Origin: Enterococcus montenegrensis
Lineage (GTDB): Bacteria; Bacillota; Bacilli; Lactobacillales; Enterococcaceae
Direction: 5' to 3'
NCBI RefSeq assembly: GCF_029983095.1
Contig: NZ_CP120467.1
Coordinates: 1,534,501-1,598,500, forward strand
Length of the DNA: 64,000 bases
Part shown: positions 1 to 8,962 of the stretch, piece by piece
How positions within the stretch are numbered: position 1 is the first letter of the stretch
Layout: the number at the start of each line of letters is the position of its first letter
The notes under the pieces: generated by a model
Seen by the model: the letters and a program-made list of their open reading frames with translations, nothing else
The model's database searches: none
Told to the model about the DNA's origin: nothing
Translations under genes and position numbers: made by a program

Positions 1-365
1 CGATCTGTACTTGTTTTGCCCGCACTAATCTTAAGCGTAGTTTCATAGGAGTCTAAAATATTTCCTGCGCCTTTTACATAACAAGCAGTTCCCATACACA
101 CACTGATGGTATATTCACCTTTTGGGACAAAGGTGAATTGGGAGTAAAAGGTAGCTGTGCTGTATAATTTTTCTAAAGGTACTTGTAACTCTTTTGCGAT
201 AACTTGTAATACTTCGATTGGCAAATACCCATATATTTGTTGTGCTGTCTGTAACGCCGTCATTTGCGCGCTTGGCTGATTTTTTAATTCTTCCAAGCGC
301 ACCAGCAGCTCTTGTCTCTGAGATACTGTTTCAACAAATTCAAAATCAACTGCTTTTTTTTCCAC
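1..365 (-). CDS. NuoE/HndA-type [2Fe-2S] oxidoreductase subunit, partial
   Basis: The 3' part lies beyond the window. My own translation from a GTG at 365, preceded by AAAGGAGGAG, gives about 121 residues matching the 24-kDa subunit family of NADH dehydrogenases and NAD(P)-linked hydrogenases or formate dehydrogenases. The stretch YSTATFYSQFTF followed by CMGTACYVKGA holds the first Cys-x4-Cys pair of the thioredoxin-like [2Fe-2S] cluster; the second pair should follow outside the window. Such a subunit normally passes electrons to or from a NuoF-like NADH-binding partner, which I would expect just beyond base 1. The family is clear; the actual complex cannot be told from this fragment. Confidence 0.8.
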   Translation of the reverse strand, partial: MEKKAVDFEFVETVSQRQELLVRLEELKNQPSAQMTALQTAQQIYGYLPIEVLQVIAKELQVPLEKLYSTATFYSQFTFVPKGEYTISVCMGTACYVKGAGNILDSYETTLKISAGKTSTD

Positions 366-510
366 CGTTACTCCTCCTTTTTGCATAAAAACGCTTACAT
401 TTTTATTTTAGCAAAAAGACTGATAAAAATGCTCAATGTATCACAAATTATTTCAGTTTATCGTTGAGATTTGTTCTCACTAAACACATAAAATCCTTTA
501 AAACAAATAA

Positions 511-586
511 AAAAAGAAGCTTACCCATTGTCGTGACGCCGAAAAATTAGCTTTTTTGGTCACAACGTTTTAGTAAACTTCTTTTT
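511..586 (-). terminator. Intrinsic terminator after ribF
   Basis: A long hairpin has outer arms AAAAAGAAGCTTAC and GTAAACTTCTTTTT and an inner GTGAC/GTCAC stem, with A/T runs on both sides. It lies just past the ribF stop and closes the rimP-to-ribF operon. Confidence 0.7.
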
Positions 587-588
587 CT

Positions 589-1527
589 TTATTTTTTAAA
601 ATAGTCTTGTGTGTCTTTTTCATCTTGCTTTAATTGTGTAATCAATCCATCAACACCGTCAAATTTTACTTGCTCACGGATTAAATGGTTGAAACGAACA
701 CGTACCGTTTCCCCATAGATATCTTTGTTAAAATCTAAGATAAAAACCTCAACTGTCAATTTTCTTCCTTCACCAAAAGTGTCGTTATGGCCAATGGAGC
801 TCATTGCTTTATACCATTTGCCGGCTACTTTGATTTCAGAAACATAGACGCCTTCTTTAGGTAAGCGAACGCTGGCTTTAAAACGAATATTAGCTGTCGG
901 ATAGCCAAGCGTGCGACCACGGGCTTCTCCATGAACCACTAAACCTTCAATTTCGTAAATATAGCCCAATAGCCGTGTAACTTCTTCCATATTGCCTTCA
1001 TCCAACAGATCGCGAATTCTAGTAGAACTGATTTTATCACCAGCTAAAGTTTCTTTTGCAACAGTGATAATTTCAAAACGATCTTTGGCGTATTGAGGCA
1101 AGTGAGAGACATCTGCAATATCTTTTGGACCATAAGTATAATCAAAACCACTGACAGCAGCCACTGCATGTAGTCCCACAATATACTGATCGACAAAATC
1201 TTGCGGTTTTAAATAAGCAAAATTAGAGGTGAATTCAATTTCATATAAATAGTCCACACCCAAACGCTCCATGTGATACTCTTTTTGCTTTAAGGTCGTC
1301 AAATATTTCAAATTTTCTCCTTCTTGTTTTTTAAACACGACAGAAGGATGTTGGTTAAATGTCATTACGGCCAGTTTAACCCCTTTTTCCTCAGCTAATT
1401 TTTTACCAGCTAAAATAACTTTTTGATGCCCGCGATGAACGCCATCAAAAAAACCCAGTACTAACACAACTGGCTCGTTGGGAATTTGCTCTTTTGTATA
1501 AGGGTGATGAATTTGGATAATTTTCAC
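589..1527 (-). CDS. ribF: Bifunctional riboflavin kinase / FMN adenylyltransferase
   Basis: RibF phosphorylates riboflavin to FMN and adenylates FMN to FAD in the cytoplasm. The N-terminal nucleotidyltransferase domain shows GFFDGVHRGH at residues 25-34 and the ISSTRIR motif at 166-172. The C-terminal riboflavin kinase domain begins near GRTLGYPTAN (about 204-213). The length of 312 residues is normal. It is the last gene of the rimP-infB operon, only 4 bases after truB, an arrangement common in Firmicutes. A strong hairpin follows the stop codon. Confidence 0.97.
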   Translation of the reverse strand: MKIIQIHHPYTKEQIPNEPVVLVLGFFDGVHRGHQKVILAGKKLAEEKGVKLAVMTFNQHPSVVFKKQEGENLKYLTTLKQKEYHMERLGVDYLYEIEFTSNFAYLKPQDFVDQYIVGLHAVAAVSGFDYTYGPKDIADVSHLPQYAKDRFEIITVAKETLAGDKISSTRIRDLLDEGNMEEVTRLLGYIYEIEGLVVHGEARGRTLGYPTANIRFKASVRLPKEGVYVSEIKVAGKWYKAMSSIGHNDTFGEGRKLTVEVFILDFNKDIYGETVRVRFNHLIREQVKFDGVDGLITQLKQDEKDTQDYFKK

Positions 1528-1531
1528 AATA

Positions 1532-2455
1532 TTAGACCTCAGTTCGTAACATTTTTAAAGGTTTCAACTTATTTTTTTCTTTAGAATTACTCTCATATAA
1601 AGCTACAACTTTTCCAGCATAATATAAAGCAATCGGCTCACTTGGCACTTTTTCCAGACCAAAAGCCGTTGGAGATAAGCGCATACCATTTTTAACCTGC
1701 TGCCAGATTTTATCATCGATATTTACTTTATGAAAAGCAGCAATCCCATATTCAATTGGCAGTATATATTCTAAGATAGTCTGATTTTCTACCGCATCGG
1801 CTACTTGAGCTAAGGTTAGGGACTGAGAAACTTTTAAACCGCCACTTTCCAGACGTGTTAGATCAGACATATGAGCGGGAACACCAAGTTTTTTTCCGGT
1901 GTCCACTGCCAAAGTTCGCACATAAGTTCCTTTGCCACACGCAACTTCAAAACGCCAATTTTGCGTTTTTGCCTTTTCATCGAAAGTGGGCTCACTGGTA
2001 CGTCGAAAACTTTTAATCATTGCTTTTCTTTTCGGTCGTTCAACTGTTAAGCCAGCTCTGGCGTATTCATACAATCTTTTACCATTAACTTTCACAGCCG
2101 AGTACATAGGGGGAATCTGTGTGATTTCACCCTCCATTGTTTTCATAGCCGCATCGATTTCAGCATTCGTAAAAGGAGTATCTATTGGCATAACTTCAAC
2201 TTTTTCCCCAGAAGCATCTTCTGTTGTTGTCGTATAACCAACTGTGATTTCGCCACTATAAACTTTGCCACTATCTTGCATAAATTCAATCACTTTTGTA
2301 CCTTTGCCGATACAAATCGGTAAAATACCATCGACATCCGGGTCAAGTGTACCACCATGACCAATTTTTTTTGTTTTTAAAATTTTACGTAATTTAAAGA
2401 CACAGTCATGACTCGTCATACCGCGTTCTTTCCATAAAGCTAAAATGCCGTCCAT
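1532..2455 (-). CDS. truB: tRNA pseudouridine(55) synthase
   Basis: TruB isomerises U55 in the T-loop of elongator tRNAs to pseudouridine. The motif GGTLDPDVDG at residues 34-43 carries the catalytic aspartate (Asp38), and the protein ends with a PUA-like region typical of Gram-positive TruB. At 307 residues it has the family length. It lies between rbfA and ribF, so tRNA modification is cotranscribed with ribosome-maturation genes. A hairpin between rbfA and truB may lower its expression. Confidence 0.97.
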   Translation of the reverse strand: MDGILALWKERGMTSHDCVFKLRKILKTKKIGHGGTLDPDVDGILPICIGKGTKVIEFMQDSGKVYSGEITVGYTTTTEDASGEKVEVMPIDTPFTNAEIDAAMKTMEGEITQIPPMYSAVKVNGKRLYEYARAGLTVERPKRKAMIKSFRRTSEPTFDEKAKTQNWRFEVACGKGTYVRTLAVDTGKKLGVPAHMSDLTRLESGGLKVSQSLTLAQVADAVENQTILEYILPIEYGIAAFHKVNIDDKIWQQVKNGMRLSPTAFGLEKVPSEPIALYYAGKVVALYESNSKEKNKLKPLKMLRTEV

Positions 2456-2505
2456 TCTAACTCCTCGCTATCTCTTTAATTCAACTCAACTGCCCTATTA
2501 TAGCA

Positions 2506-2548
2506 GAAAAAAAGCTACTCCAAAAGGTTTCCCTTTCAAAGTAGCTTC
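2506..2548 (-). terminator. Hairpin terminator between rbfA and truB
   Basis: On the minus strand AAGCTACT pairs with AGTAGCTT, with an inner G/A-rich stem, and a run of seven T residues follows. It lies inside the operon, so it probably gives partial termination before truB-ribF, unless those two genes have their own promoter. Confidence 0.6.
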
Positions 2549-2554
2549 CATTTA

Positions 2555-2902
2555 TCAATCCTTGTGTAAGTTACGGATCATTTCGTCGATTTTGTTACCA
2601 TATTGCACAGAGCTATCAAGTTCAAAAACGATTTCCGGTGTTTTATACAATGTTAACCGTTGACCTAATTCACGGCGAATTAAACCACTCGCTTTTTCTA
2701 GTCCAGCTTGCGCCTTTTGTTTGTCAGAAGCAAGATCTGATAAAATACTGTAAAAAATTGTCGCTTGTTGCAAATCTCCCGTTACTCGGACATCTGTTAT
2801 GGTGACATCTTGAACCCGAGGATCCCGGACTCTTTTACGTAAAATATCATTCACTTCTCTTAAAATCTCGTGGGCAACACGACGATCACGATAATTGGCC
2901 AT
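2555..2902 (-). CDS. rbfA: Ribosome-binding factor A
   Basis: RbfA is a small KH-fold protein that binds immature 30S subunits and helps 16S rRNA 5'-end maturation. I chose the ATG at 2902 (protein begins [14 protein letters not shown], 115 residues). An in-frame ATG 15 bases upstream would overlap the GGAGGG ribosome-binding site, which sits 8 bases before the chosen start. The conserved RDPR motif and the FYSIL strand are present. It directly follows infB in the operon. Confidence 0.95.
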   Translation of the reverse strand: MANYRDRRVAHEILREVNDILRKRVRDPRVQDVTITDVRVTGDLQQATIFYSILSDLASDKQKAQAGLEKASGLIRRELGQRLTLYKTPEIVFELDSSVQYGNKIDEMIRNLHKD

Positions 2903-2922
2903 AATTACGCCCTCCATTTATC

Positions 2923-5592
2923 TTAGTCGTTTTTGATTTCTTCCATTACATAAGCTTCAATGACATCGTCAACTTTCACGTCATTAAATTTGTCAACCAT
3001 AGCGCCACATTCAAAGCCTTGTTTTACTTCTTTTACATCGTCTTTAAACCGTTTCAAACTAGCAAGTACGCCTTCGTAAATAACGATACCATCACGAATA
3101 ACCCGTACGCCACTATCGCGACGAATAAAGCCATCAGTTACAAAGCAACCCGCAATTGTTCCAACTTTGGAAACTTTATATGTTTCTCGAACCACCATTT
3201 GACCTGTAATTTTTTCTTCAAACTCAGGATCAAGTAACCCTTTCATCGCAGTTTCAATTTCTTCGATTGCTTTGTAGATAATCCGGTGCAAACGAATATC
3301 TACCGTTTCAGCATCGGCTTGTTGTTTTGCTTGTGGTGTTGGTCGTACGTTAAAGCCAATGATAATCGCGTTACTTGCAGCTGCTAAGGTTACGTCGCTT
3401 TCATTAATGGCACCAACTGCTGAATGGACGATATTAACCCGCACACCTTCAACTTCAATCTTTTGCAATGAAGCAGCTAGAGCTTCTGCTGAACCTTGTA
3501 CATCGGCTTTAATGATAACGTTAACTTCTTTTAATTCGCCTTCTTTTAGGCTTTCAAATAAGTTATCCAATGTTACACGGCTATTGGAAGCGCGTTGTTC
3601 CATCAACGCCCGTTTTGCCCGTTCTTCACCGGCAGCACGTGCTGTTTTTTCATCTTCAAAAACAACAAAACGATCACCAGCTTGTGGCACATCATTTAAA
3701 CCAGTAATTTCGACTGGTGTTGCTGGACCTGCTGCTTTATCACGACGACCTAAATCATTAGTCATAACCCGCACACGGCCGTAAGTATTACCGACAACAA
3801 TTGGATCACCAACATGTAAAGTTCCTTGTTGTACTAATAACGTTGCAACTGGACCTTTCCCTTTATCTAAGCGAGCTTCAATCACTGTACCGATTGCCCG
3901 TTGACTTGGATCTGCTTTTAAGTCTTCTACTTCAGCAACTAATAAAATCATTTCCAAAAGTTCGTCGATGTTTTGACCGAATTTCGCTGAAATTTCAACA
4001 AAAATGGTGTCGCCACCCCAACTTTCAGGAATCAATTCGTATTCACTTAATTCTTGCATTACATGTTGTGGGTTAGCACCAGGTTTATCAATTTTATTTA
4101 CTGCAACAATAATTGGCACTTTTGCCGCTTTTGCATGGTTAATTGCTTCAACTGTTTGTGGCATTACTCCGTCATCTGCAGCTACTACTAAAATTGTGAT
4201 ATCTGTGATACTGGCTCCTCGTGCACGCATACTTGTAAAGGCCGCATGCCCTGGTGTATCCAAGAAAGTAATTGGTTTACCGTCAATATCAATTTGGTAA
4301 GCCCCAATATGCTGCGTAATCCCCCCCGCTTCACCACTTGTAACACGAGAATGGCGCAAGGTATCAAGTAATGTTGTTTTACCATGGTCAACGTGACCCA
4401 TAATAGTAACAACTGGCGGACGCGGTACTAAGTTTTCTGCAACGACTTCTTCAGCTTCAAAGAATTTATCAATATCAGCGATATCTACTTGAACTTTTTC
4501 TTGTGCTTCAATACCATAGTCTGTCGCTAAAAGTTCAATTGTGTCTTTATCCAAGGCTTGGTTTTGGTTAACCATAATCCCCATCATAAATAATTTTTTG
4601 ATGATTTCCGCTGGTTCACGGTGGATTTTTTTAGCGATATCGGCTACGTTCATGCCTTCTGTATATTCCAATACTTCAGGTAATTCACGGAATTTACGTG
4701 GTGGTACAGCAGGTTTATTGGAAACTTGTTGTTTTCCTTTTTTACCTTTTTTCTTGAACTTATTCCGATTTTGTTGGTAAGCTCCTTGACGATTTTGTTG
4801 ACCGTAATTTTTATTGCGGTTGTCATTACTACGGTTGCCACCTTTATTACCATCAGCTTTAGCCGCTGGTTGGTTACTTGCAGGTTTTGCAGCCGATTTA
4901 TTCGTGTTAGCCACAGGTTTTGTTGCTGGTCTTTGTTGTCCAGCTGGCTTTTGTTGACTTGTAGTTTTTTGATTTTGTGGTTTTTGTTGCGGAGCTTGTT
5001 GAGCTGGTCTTTGTTGTCCAGTTTGATTACTCCGTTTTTTGTTATTATTATTAATAGGCTTTTGATCCTCCGTTTTTTTGTTCACTACTGGTTGATTGAC
5101 CGACGCAGTTTTTTGTTGTTTATTTTCAGAATTCATTGGAGCTGCTTTAGCAGTCGGCGATACAGTATTATTTGAACGGTTGTTTTGTGGTGCTTGTGAT
5201 TTGTTTGTACCAACTTGTGGACGGTTTTGATTTGGTTGACTTTGTTGTTGTCCTCTATTGTGGTCCTTGTTTTGACCTTGATTGCGGTTTTGTCCTTGTT
5301 TGTTGCTCGGATTGTTCCGATTTTGAAACTTCGGATTATTCCGTTGGGTCACAAATTTTTTATGTTCAGGTTTTTTTGCTTCATCTGGGTTAGCTGGTTG
5401 GGATGCAGGTTTTGGAGCATTGCCAGTACTTTCATTGACGCCAACTGCTTGGCGTAACTTTTTCTCCTCAGTATCTGAGATTGCTCCCATATGATTTTTT
5501 ACATCAAATCCTAAAGATTGTGCTTTATCCACTAATTCTTTGCTAGATTTGTTGATTTCTTTTGCAAGTTCATAAATTCGTTTTTTTCCCAT
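2923..5592 (-). CDS. infB: Translation initiation factor IF-2
   Basis: IF-2 is the GTPase that brings initiator fMet-tRNA to the 30S subunit and promotes subunit joining. The 889-residue protein starts with an IF2-N helical domain ([17 protein letters not shown]). It then has a long low-complexity stretch of about 280 residues rich in N, Q, K and P, a second IF2-N-like segment, and a GTPase domain with GHVDHGKTT near residue 397, DTPGH and NKID. Domains II to IV follow. The Q/N-rich linker varies between species and explains the unusual base composition there. It stands between ylxQ and rbfA. Confidence 0.98.
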   Translation of the reverse strand: MGKKRIYELAKEINKSSKELVDKAQSLGFDVKNHMGAISDTEEKKLRQAVGVNESTGNAPKPASQPANPDEAKKPEHKKFVTQRNNPKFQNRNNPSNKQGQNRNQGQNKDHNRGQQQSQPNQNRPQVGTNKSQAPQNNRSNNTVSPTAKAAPMNSENKQQKTASVNQPVVNKKTEDQKPINNNNKKRSNQTGQQRPAQQAPQQKPQNQKTTSQQKPAGQQRPATKPVANTNKSAAKPASNQPAAKADGNKGGNRSNDNRNKNYGQQNRQGAYQQNRNKFKKKGKKGKQQVSNKPAVPPRKFRELPEVLEYTEGMNVADIAKKIHREPAEIIKKLFMMGIMVNQNQALDKDTIELLATDYGIEAQEKVQVDIADIDKFFEAEEVVAENLVPRPPVVTIMGHVDHGKTTLLDTLRHSRVTSGEAGGITQHIGAYQIDIDGKPITFLDTPGHAAFTSMRARGASITDITILVVAADDGVMPQTVEAINHAKAAKVPIIVAVNKIDKPGANPQHVMQELSEYELIPESWGGDTIFVEISAKFGQNIDELLEMILLVAEVEDLKADPSQRAIGTVIEARLDKGKGPVATLLVQQGTLHVGDPIVVGNTYGRVRVMTNDLGRRDKAAGPATPVEITGLNDVPQAGDRFVVFEDEKTARAAGEERAKRALMEQRASNSRVTLDNLFESLKEGELKEVNVIIKADVQGSAEALAASLQKIEVEGVRVNIVHSAVGAINESDVTLAAASNAIIIGFNVRPTPQAKQQADAETVDIRLHRIIYKAIEEIETAMKGLLDPEFEEKITGQMVVRETYKVSKVGTIAGCFVTDGFIRRDSGVRVIRDGIVIYEGVLASLKRFKDDVKEVKQGFECGAMVDKFNDVKVDDVIEAYVMEEIKND

Positions 5593-5604
5593 GCAATCAC
5601 CTTC

Positions 5605-5907
5605 CTAACCTTGTATTAATTCTCCTATCTTTTTGGCAAAGCCGTTATCTAAGATGCCAATAACCATTCGGGGCTTGCCGATCGCACCTCCAATTTCCAA
5701 GGCGGTTAAACGATCTGTGTAGGGAATTTTATAATAAGTGCACTTATCACTTATATTTTTATGGGTATTTTTGCCCGCATCTGCGGCGATTAATACCAAA
5801 CGAGCTTTGTTGCGACGAATCTCTTTTAATGTCAGTTCTTCGCCAGTGACCAACTTTCCAGCGCGCATTGCTAAACCTAACATGTTCAATACCTTATTTT
5901 TATCCAT
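5605..5907 (-). CDS. ylxQ: L7Ae-family ribosomal/RNA-binding protein YlxQ
   Basis: This 100-residue protein has the L7Ae/L30e fold, which binds kink-turn RNA. LGLAMRAGKLVTGEE near the N-terminus and VLIAADAGKNT are family hallmarks. I chose the ATG at 5907; it overlaps the ylxR stop in the sequence ATGGATAA, suggesting translational coupling. A longer upstream reading has no family match. The exact RNA target in bacteria is not settled; the conserved place between nusA and infB ties it to ribosome or transcription work. Confidence 0.9.
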   Translation of the reverse strand: MDKNKVLNMLGLAMRAGKLVTGEELTLKEIRRNKARLVLIAADAGKNTHKNISDKCTYYKIPYTDRLTALEIGGAIGKPRMVIGILDNGFAKKIGELIQG

Positions 5908-6196
5908 TGCCAAATAACTCACGACGGGCTTTTTGATGGGTGACGTAATCAAGGAGTTCTTGATAAAACGCATCAGTCAACGTAGTTTCTAAAACGCGAT
6001 CCAAAATCTTTTTGTCCCAAGCCATTTGAACTTCTTCTGGCTCAATCGCAACATAAGCGCCGCGGCCTGGTAATTTACCAGTAGGGTCAATCGAAACAAC
6101 GCCTTCTTTAGAACGAGTAATACGAATCAGTTCTTTTTTTGGCTTCATTTCACCGGAAACAACGGATTTGCGTAAAGGAATCTTGCGTTTCTTCAT
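5900..6196 (-). CDS. ylxR: YlxR family RNA-binding protein (DUF448, RnpM)
   Basis: A 98-residue basic protein with the DUF448 motif: RKSVVSGEMKPKKELIRI, then GRGAYVA. In Bacillus the family member has been reported to bind RNase P RNA and also to affect transcription of metabolic genes. Here it sits in the standard nusA-ylxR-ylxQ-infB order, 15 bases after nusA, and overlaps ylxQ by 8 bases. Family assignment is firm; function is taken from homologs. Confidence 0.93.
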   Translation of the reverse strand: MKKRKIPLRKSVVSGEMKPKKELIRITRSKEGVVSIDPTGKLPGRGAYVAIEPEEVQMAWDKKILDRVLETTLTDAFYQELLDYVTHQKARRELFGNG

Positions 6197-6211
6197 GAAA
6201 TCACCTCCTGA

Positions 6212-7420
6212 TTAATCCTCTTTTTCTTCGTCAAAAGCAATATTTTCGTAGTCATCACTCGTCATATCACTGTTTTCAATCACTTCATCAACCGGCTGTG
6301 TTGGTGTATCTTCAACAGAAATTTCCTCAGTTGAAAACTCCCCTTCATCAATATAGTCGCCTTCTTCTAATTTGGCATAAAACTCTTCCATATCAGATTC
6401 TGCTTTAATATCAATTTTGTAGCCGGTTAATTTTGCTGCCAAACGAGCATTTTGCCCCCGTTTACCAATTGCAAGTGAAAGTTGGTAATCCGGTACAACA
6501 ACGGTACACGCCCGAGGGTTATCCAAATCAAAGATAACATCTTGTGCTTCAGCAGGATTTAAAGCATTTGCAATATAAATTGCTGGATCTTCATCCCACT
6601 CGACAATATCCATATTTTCACCTTTTAATTCATTAACAATCGCTTGAACCCGTTGTCCTTTTGGCCCAACGCAAGTGCCAACAGGATCAATATTAGGGTC
6701 ATCAGAACGAACTGCAACTTTTGAACGATCGCCTGCTTCTCTTGCAATGCTAACAATCTCTACAGTACCATCATAAACTTCTGGTACTTCTTGTTCAAAT
6801 AAACGGCGTAATAAATCTGGATGTGAGCGACTAACAAAGACTTGTGGGCCTTTTGATGTGTTTTCAACGCGCGAAACATAGACCTTAATCCGGTCATGGG
6901 GTTGATAAAACTCATTTGGCATTTGATCTTGTTTTGACAAAACAGCTTCGATTTTACCTAAGTTAACATAGATGTAGCGATTGTCTTGACGTTCAACAAT
7001 CCCTTGCATAATGTCTTTTTCATAGGCAGAAAATTCATTATAAATAATCGTTCTTTCTGCTTCTCTGACCCGTTGTAAAATGACTTGTTTTGCAGTCTGT
7101 GCCGCAATGCGACCAAAGTCTTTAGGCGTTACTTCAAAACGAATTTTATCACCAATTTCATAAGCAGGATTAATTTTAATCGCTTCTTTTAAAGAGACTT
7201 CTAATTGTGAATCCATAACTTCTTCTGTTACTTCTTTAACAGCGTAAACATGGATATCGCCTTTTTTTTGATTGAATTCCACTTCAACGTTTTGGGCTTG
7301 GCCATAGTGACGTTTATAAGCTGAAACTAAAGCGGCTTCTAACGCTTCAATTACGATTTCTTTTGAGATGCCTTTTTCTGCTTCTAATGCATCTAGTGCA
7401 TTTAACATTTCTTTACTCAT
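6212..7420 (-). CDS. nusA: Transcription termination/antitermination factor NusA
   Basis: NusA binds RNA polymerase and promotes pausing and intrinsic termination. The 402-residue protein has the N-terminal polymerase-binding domain (MLNALDALEAEKGISKE), an S1 domain (GIVERQDNRYIYVNLG) and two KH domains (VGPKGQRVQAIV and AIGKRGQNARLA). The acidic tail of about 50 residues is typical of Firmicutes and the long C-terminal repeats of E. coli NusA are absent. The hairpin in the leader upstream of rimP is a plausible target for autoregulation. Confidence 0.97.
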   Translation of the reverse strand: MSKEMLNALDALEAEKGISKEIVIEALEAALVSAYKRHYGQAQNVEVEFNQKKGDIHVYAVKEVTEEVMDSQLEVSLKEAIKINPAYEIGDKIRFEVTPKDFGRIAAQTAKQVILQRVREAERTIIYNEFSAYEKDIMQGIVERQDNRYIYVNLGKIEAVLSKQDQMPNEFYQPHDRIKVYVSRVENTSKGPQVFVSRSHPDLLRRLFEQEVPEVYDGTVEIVSIAREAGDRSKVAVRSDDPNIDPVGTCVGPKGQRVQAIVNELKGENMDIVEWDEDPAIYIANALNPAEAQDVIFDLDNPRACTVVVPDYQLSLAIGKRGQNARLAAKLTGYKIDIKAESDMEEFYAKLEEGDYIDEGEFSTEEISVEDTPTQPVDEVIENSDMTSDDYENIAFDEEKED

Positions 7421-7438
7421 CTGCTTGGGACTCCTTTT

Positions 7439-7915
7439 TTAAAATTGAATAGCTAAGCGAGCTTTGGCAATATTTTTACGATCAAAAGTCAATTCTTTTT
7501 CCCGTGTTTTAATTTTGATTTTTAATACTAGTTCTGTTTCACTAAGCGACATTAAAAACCCTTCATATTGCTTTTGGCCATCGATTGCTTGGTATAATGA
7601 AATATGGATATATTCACCTACAGCTTTTTCATAATCCGCTTCTTTTTTCAACGGTCGTTCGGCACCAGGGGATGACACCTCTAAAAAGTAAGCTTGGGGA
7701 ATCGGATCGGGATCCAAACTATCCAACTTTTCACTTAATTTCTCACTTACATAAGCGCACTCTTCAATATCAATGCCGCCTTCTTTGTCGATGAATACGC
7801 GCAAAAACCAGCTTTTGCCTTCTTTAACAAACTCGACTTCTACTAATTCAAAATTTTGTTCATCTAAAATCGGCTGAACCAAACCAGTTACTGTCTCTAC
7901 AACTGTACTCAACAA
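7439..7915 (-). CDS. rimP: Ribosome maturation factor RimP
   Basis: RimP assists 30S subunit assembly. The 158-residue protein has the family motifs: [20 protein letters not shown], the [20 protein letters not shown] block and a C-terminal SH3-like part. It is the first gene of the operon that continues through nusA, ylxR, ylxQ, infB, rbfA, truB and ribF. Start at 7915 codes [13 protein letters not shown], with a GGAGGCGAT ribosome-binding site just upstream. A promoter and a terminator-like hairpin precede it. Confidence 0.95.
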   Translation of the reverse strand: MLSTVVETVTGLVQPILDEQNFELVEVEFVKEGKSWFLRVFIDKEGGIDIEECAYVSEKLSEKLDSLDPDPIPQAYFLEVSSPGAERPLKKEADYEKAVGEYIHISLYQAIDGQKQYEGFLMSLSETELVLKIKIKTREKELTFDRKNIAKARLAIQF

Positions 7916-7943
7916 TCATCGCCTCCTTGGACCAATTCTTTTC

Positions 7944-7976
7944 ATTAAAAAGAGTGAGGGAAAAAATCCCTCACTC
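7944..7976 (-). terminator. Leader terminator upstream of rimP
   Basis: GAGTGAGGGA pairs with TCCCTCACTC around a 5-base loop, followed on the minus strand by TTTTT. It lies between the promoter at 8001-8029 and rimP, so it sits in the 5' leader of the operon as well as after the DUF2752 gene. In Bacillus subtilis the nusA operon leader is known to carry a NusA-dependent terminator; this has the same placement. Confidence 0.75.
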
Positions 7977-8000
7977 CACTAAGTATCATTACCGTTACAC

Positions 8001-8029
8001 ATTGTAACACAATTTTTTGAAAATCACAA
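8001..8029 (-). promoter_or_regulatory. Promoter of the rimP-nusA-infB operon
   Basis: TTGTGA, 17 bases, then TACAAT reading toward rimP. The transcript would start near 7994 and cross the leader terminator before reaching rimP at 7915. Confidence 0.7.
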
Positions 8030-8051
8030 CTGAAAGCAGAAATGACGTTAT

Positions 8052-8399
8052 TTAAGTAGTAAAAATTTGCCAAAGTTTTGGTAAAAAAGCATTAAAATTG
8101 AAATCTAATGGTGCTTTATCTGGAAAAAGTGTCATCATTCGGATGAAATAGACACAAATAAACAGACCGGCAATGCTAAGCCACCAATACTTGTTTTTTA
8201 AAACTTGTTGCGCGCGCGCTTTTTTTAAACTAATAAAATATAAAAGAACTAATAAGATAATCACCCAAAAAAGCGGATGATAAGAAAAAGCACCACTAAT
8301 ATCCCCATGGGCTAAATGAATAAATGAACGGGTCATACCACACATTGGGCAAGGAACCCCTGTAATGGCTCGTAACGGACATTCTAATAATCCGACCAT
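8052..8399 (-). CDS. DUF2752 membrane protein
   Basis: A 115-residue protein with the DUF2752 signature near its start (CPLRAITGVPCPMCGMTRS), where the Cys-Pro-x-Cys-Gly-x-Thr-Arg motif is diagnostic. Two hydrophobic segments follow (about residues 43-58 and 73-88). Function of the family is unknown; members often accompany DUF4234 or TM2 proteins. Here it overlaps the DUF4234 gene by 16 bases, so the two are translationally linked and probably work in the same membrane process. Confidence 0.85.
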   Translation of the reverse strand: MVGLLECPLRAITGVPCPMCGMTRSFIHLAHGDISGAFSYHPLFWVIILLVLLYFISLKKARAQQVLKNKYWWLSIAGLFICVYFIRMMTLFPDKAPLDFNFNAFLPKLWQIFTT

Positions 8400-8803
8400 T
8401 CGTCATCATCTTCTATCTGGTTGGCTGGTGTTTTTGCAGGCGTGAAATTATAGTAAATATCGTTTAAATCCGATTGCACAATGGCCATATTGATAACTGC
8501 AAGTCCAAAAATACGCAAAACAATAAAAAGCAACTTATTATCACTGCGAAATGGTCGCTGCGCTTTTTTTTGTGCTGCCATCACAAGATCATTGATTTTA
8601 TACCACCAATAAAACATATATAAGCCACACGTAAGCAAACCAAACAATAATGTCCAACCTGGTTTTATGCAGTAATCACCCGTAAATTCATTCAAATCTC
8701 GTGTCGTCACATAAATCCAATAAATACCATAAATTCCTCCTGTAATTAAGGTCAATAAAATCACAGCAATAACTGAGCGCCTTTGCAAAATAGGATGTAT
8801 CAC
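8384..8803 (-). CDS. DUF4234 membrane protein
   Basis: A 139-residue protein with four predicted hydrophobic stretches. The motif RSVIAVILLTLITGGIYGIY with a downstream YWWYKINDL is characteristic of DUF4234. The C-terminal tail is short and acidic. No function is known. It is the first gene of a two-gene unit with the DUF2752 protein and lies downstream of thrS in the same direction, separated by an odd long-range inverted repeat. Confidence 0.8.
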   Translation of the reverse strand: MIHPILQRRSVIAVILLTLITGGIYGIYWIYVTTRDLNEFTGDYCIKPGWTLLFGLLTCGLYMFYWWYKINDLVMAAQKKAQRPFRSDNKLLFIVLRIFGLAVINMAIVQSDLNDIYYNFTPAKTPANQIEDDDEWSDY

Positions 8804-8837
8804 ATTAAACTCCCCTTTTCAACCAGTTCAATATGTA

Positions 8838-8955
8838 AAAGAAGCTGACTCCTTTTACTTTTTACATTTCAAAAATAATTTTCCTGTATGAAAATTCTTC
8901 AGAACTTTCACAAATTACTTTATCATATAAATGTTTAAAAAGGCAGGTCAGCTTC
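8838..8955. repeat. Long-range inverted repeat between thrS and the DUF4234 gene
   Basis: GAAGCTGAC (8838-8846) is repeated inverted as GTCAGCTTC (8947-8955). The flanks extend the pairing imperfectly (AAAAGG against CCTTTTT), and T runs stand at the outer edges. The enclosed loop is about 70-100 bases. On the minus strand the far arm ends in TTCTTTT, so it may act as the thrS terminator. Confidence 0.5.
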
Positions 8956-8962
8956 AAAAAAA

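Noticed and set aside
426-460. Possible Rex-type operator (TTTGTGATACAT) upstream of the NuoE-like gene
   Set aside because: Only one half-site fits; the second half (TGAGCAT) matches the expected TCACAAA at three of seven positions.
4726-5175. Plus-strand frame opposite the infB linker
   Set aside because: It is the complement of the Q/N/K-rich low-complexity region of IF-2, which keeps the opposite frame open by chance; sequence is a repetitive Leu/Ser/Phe string.
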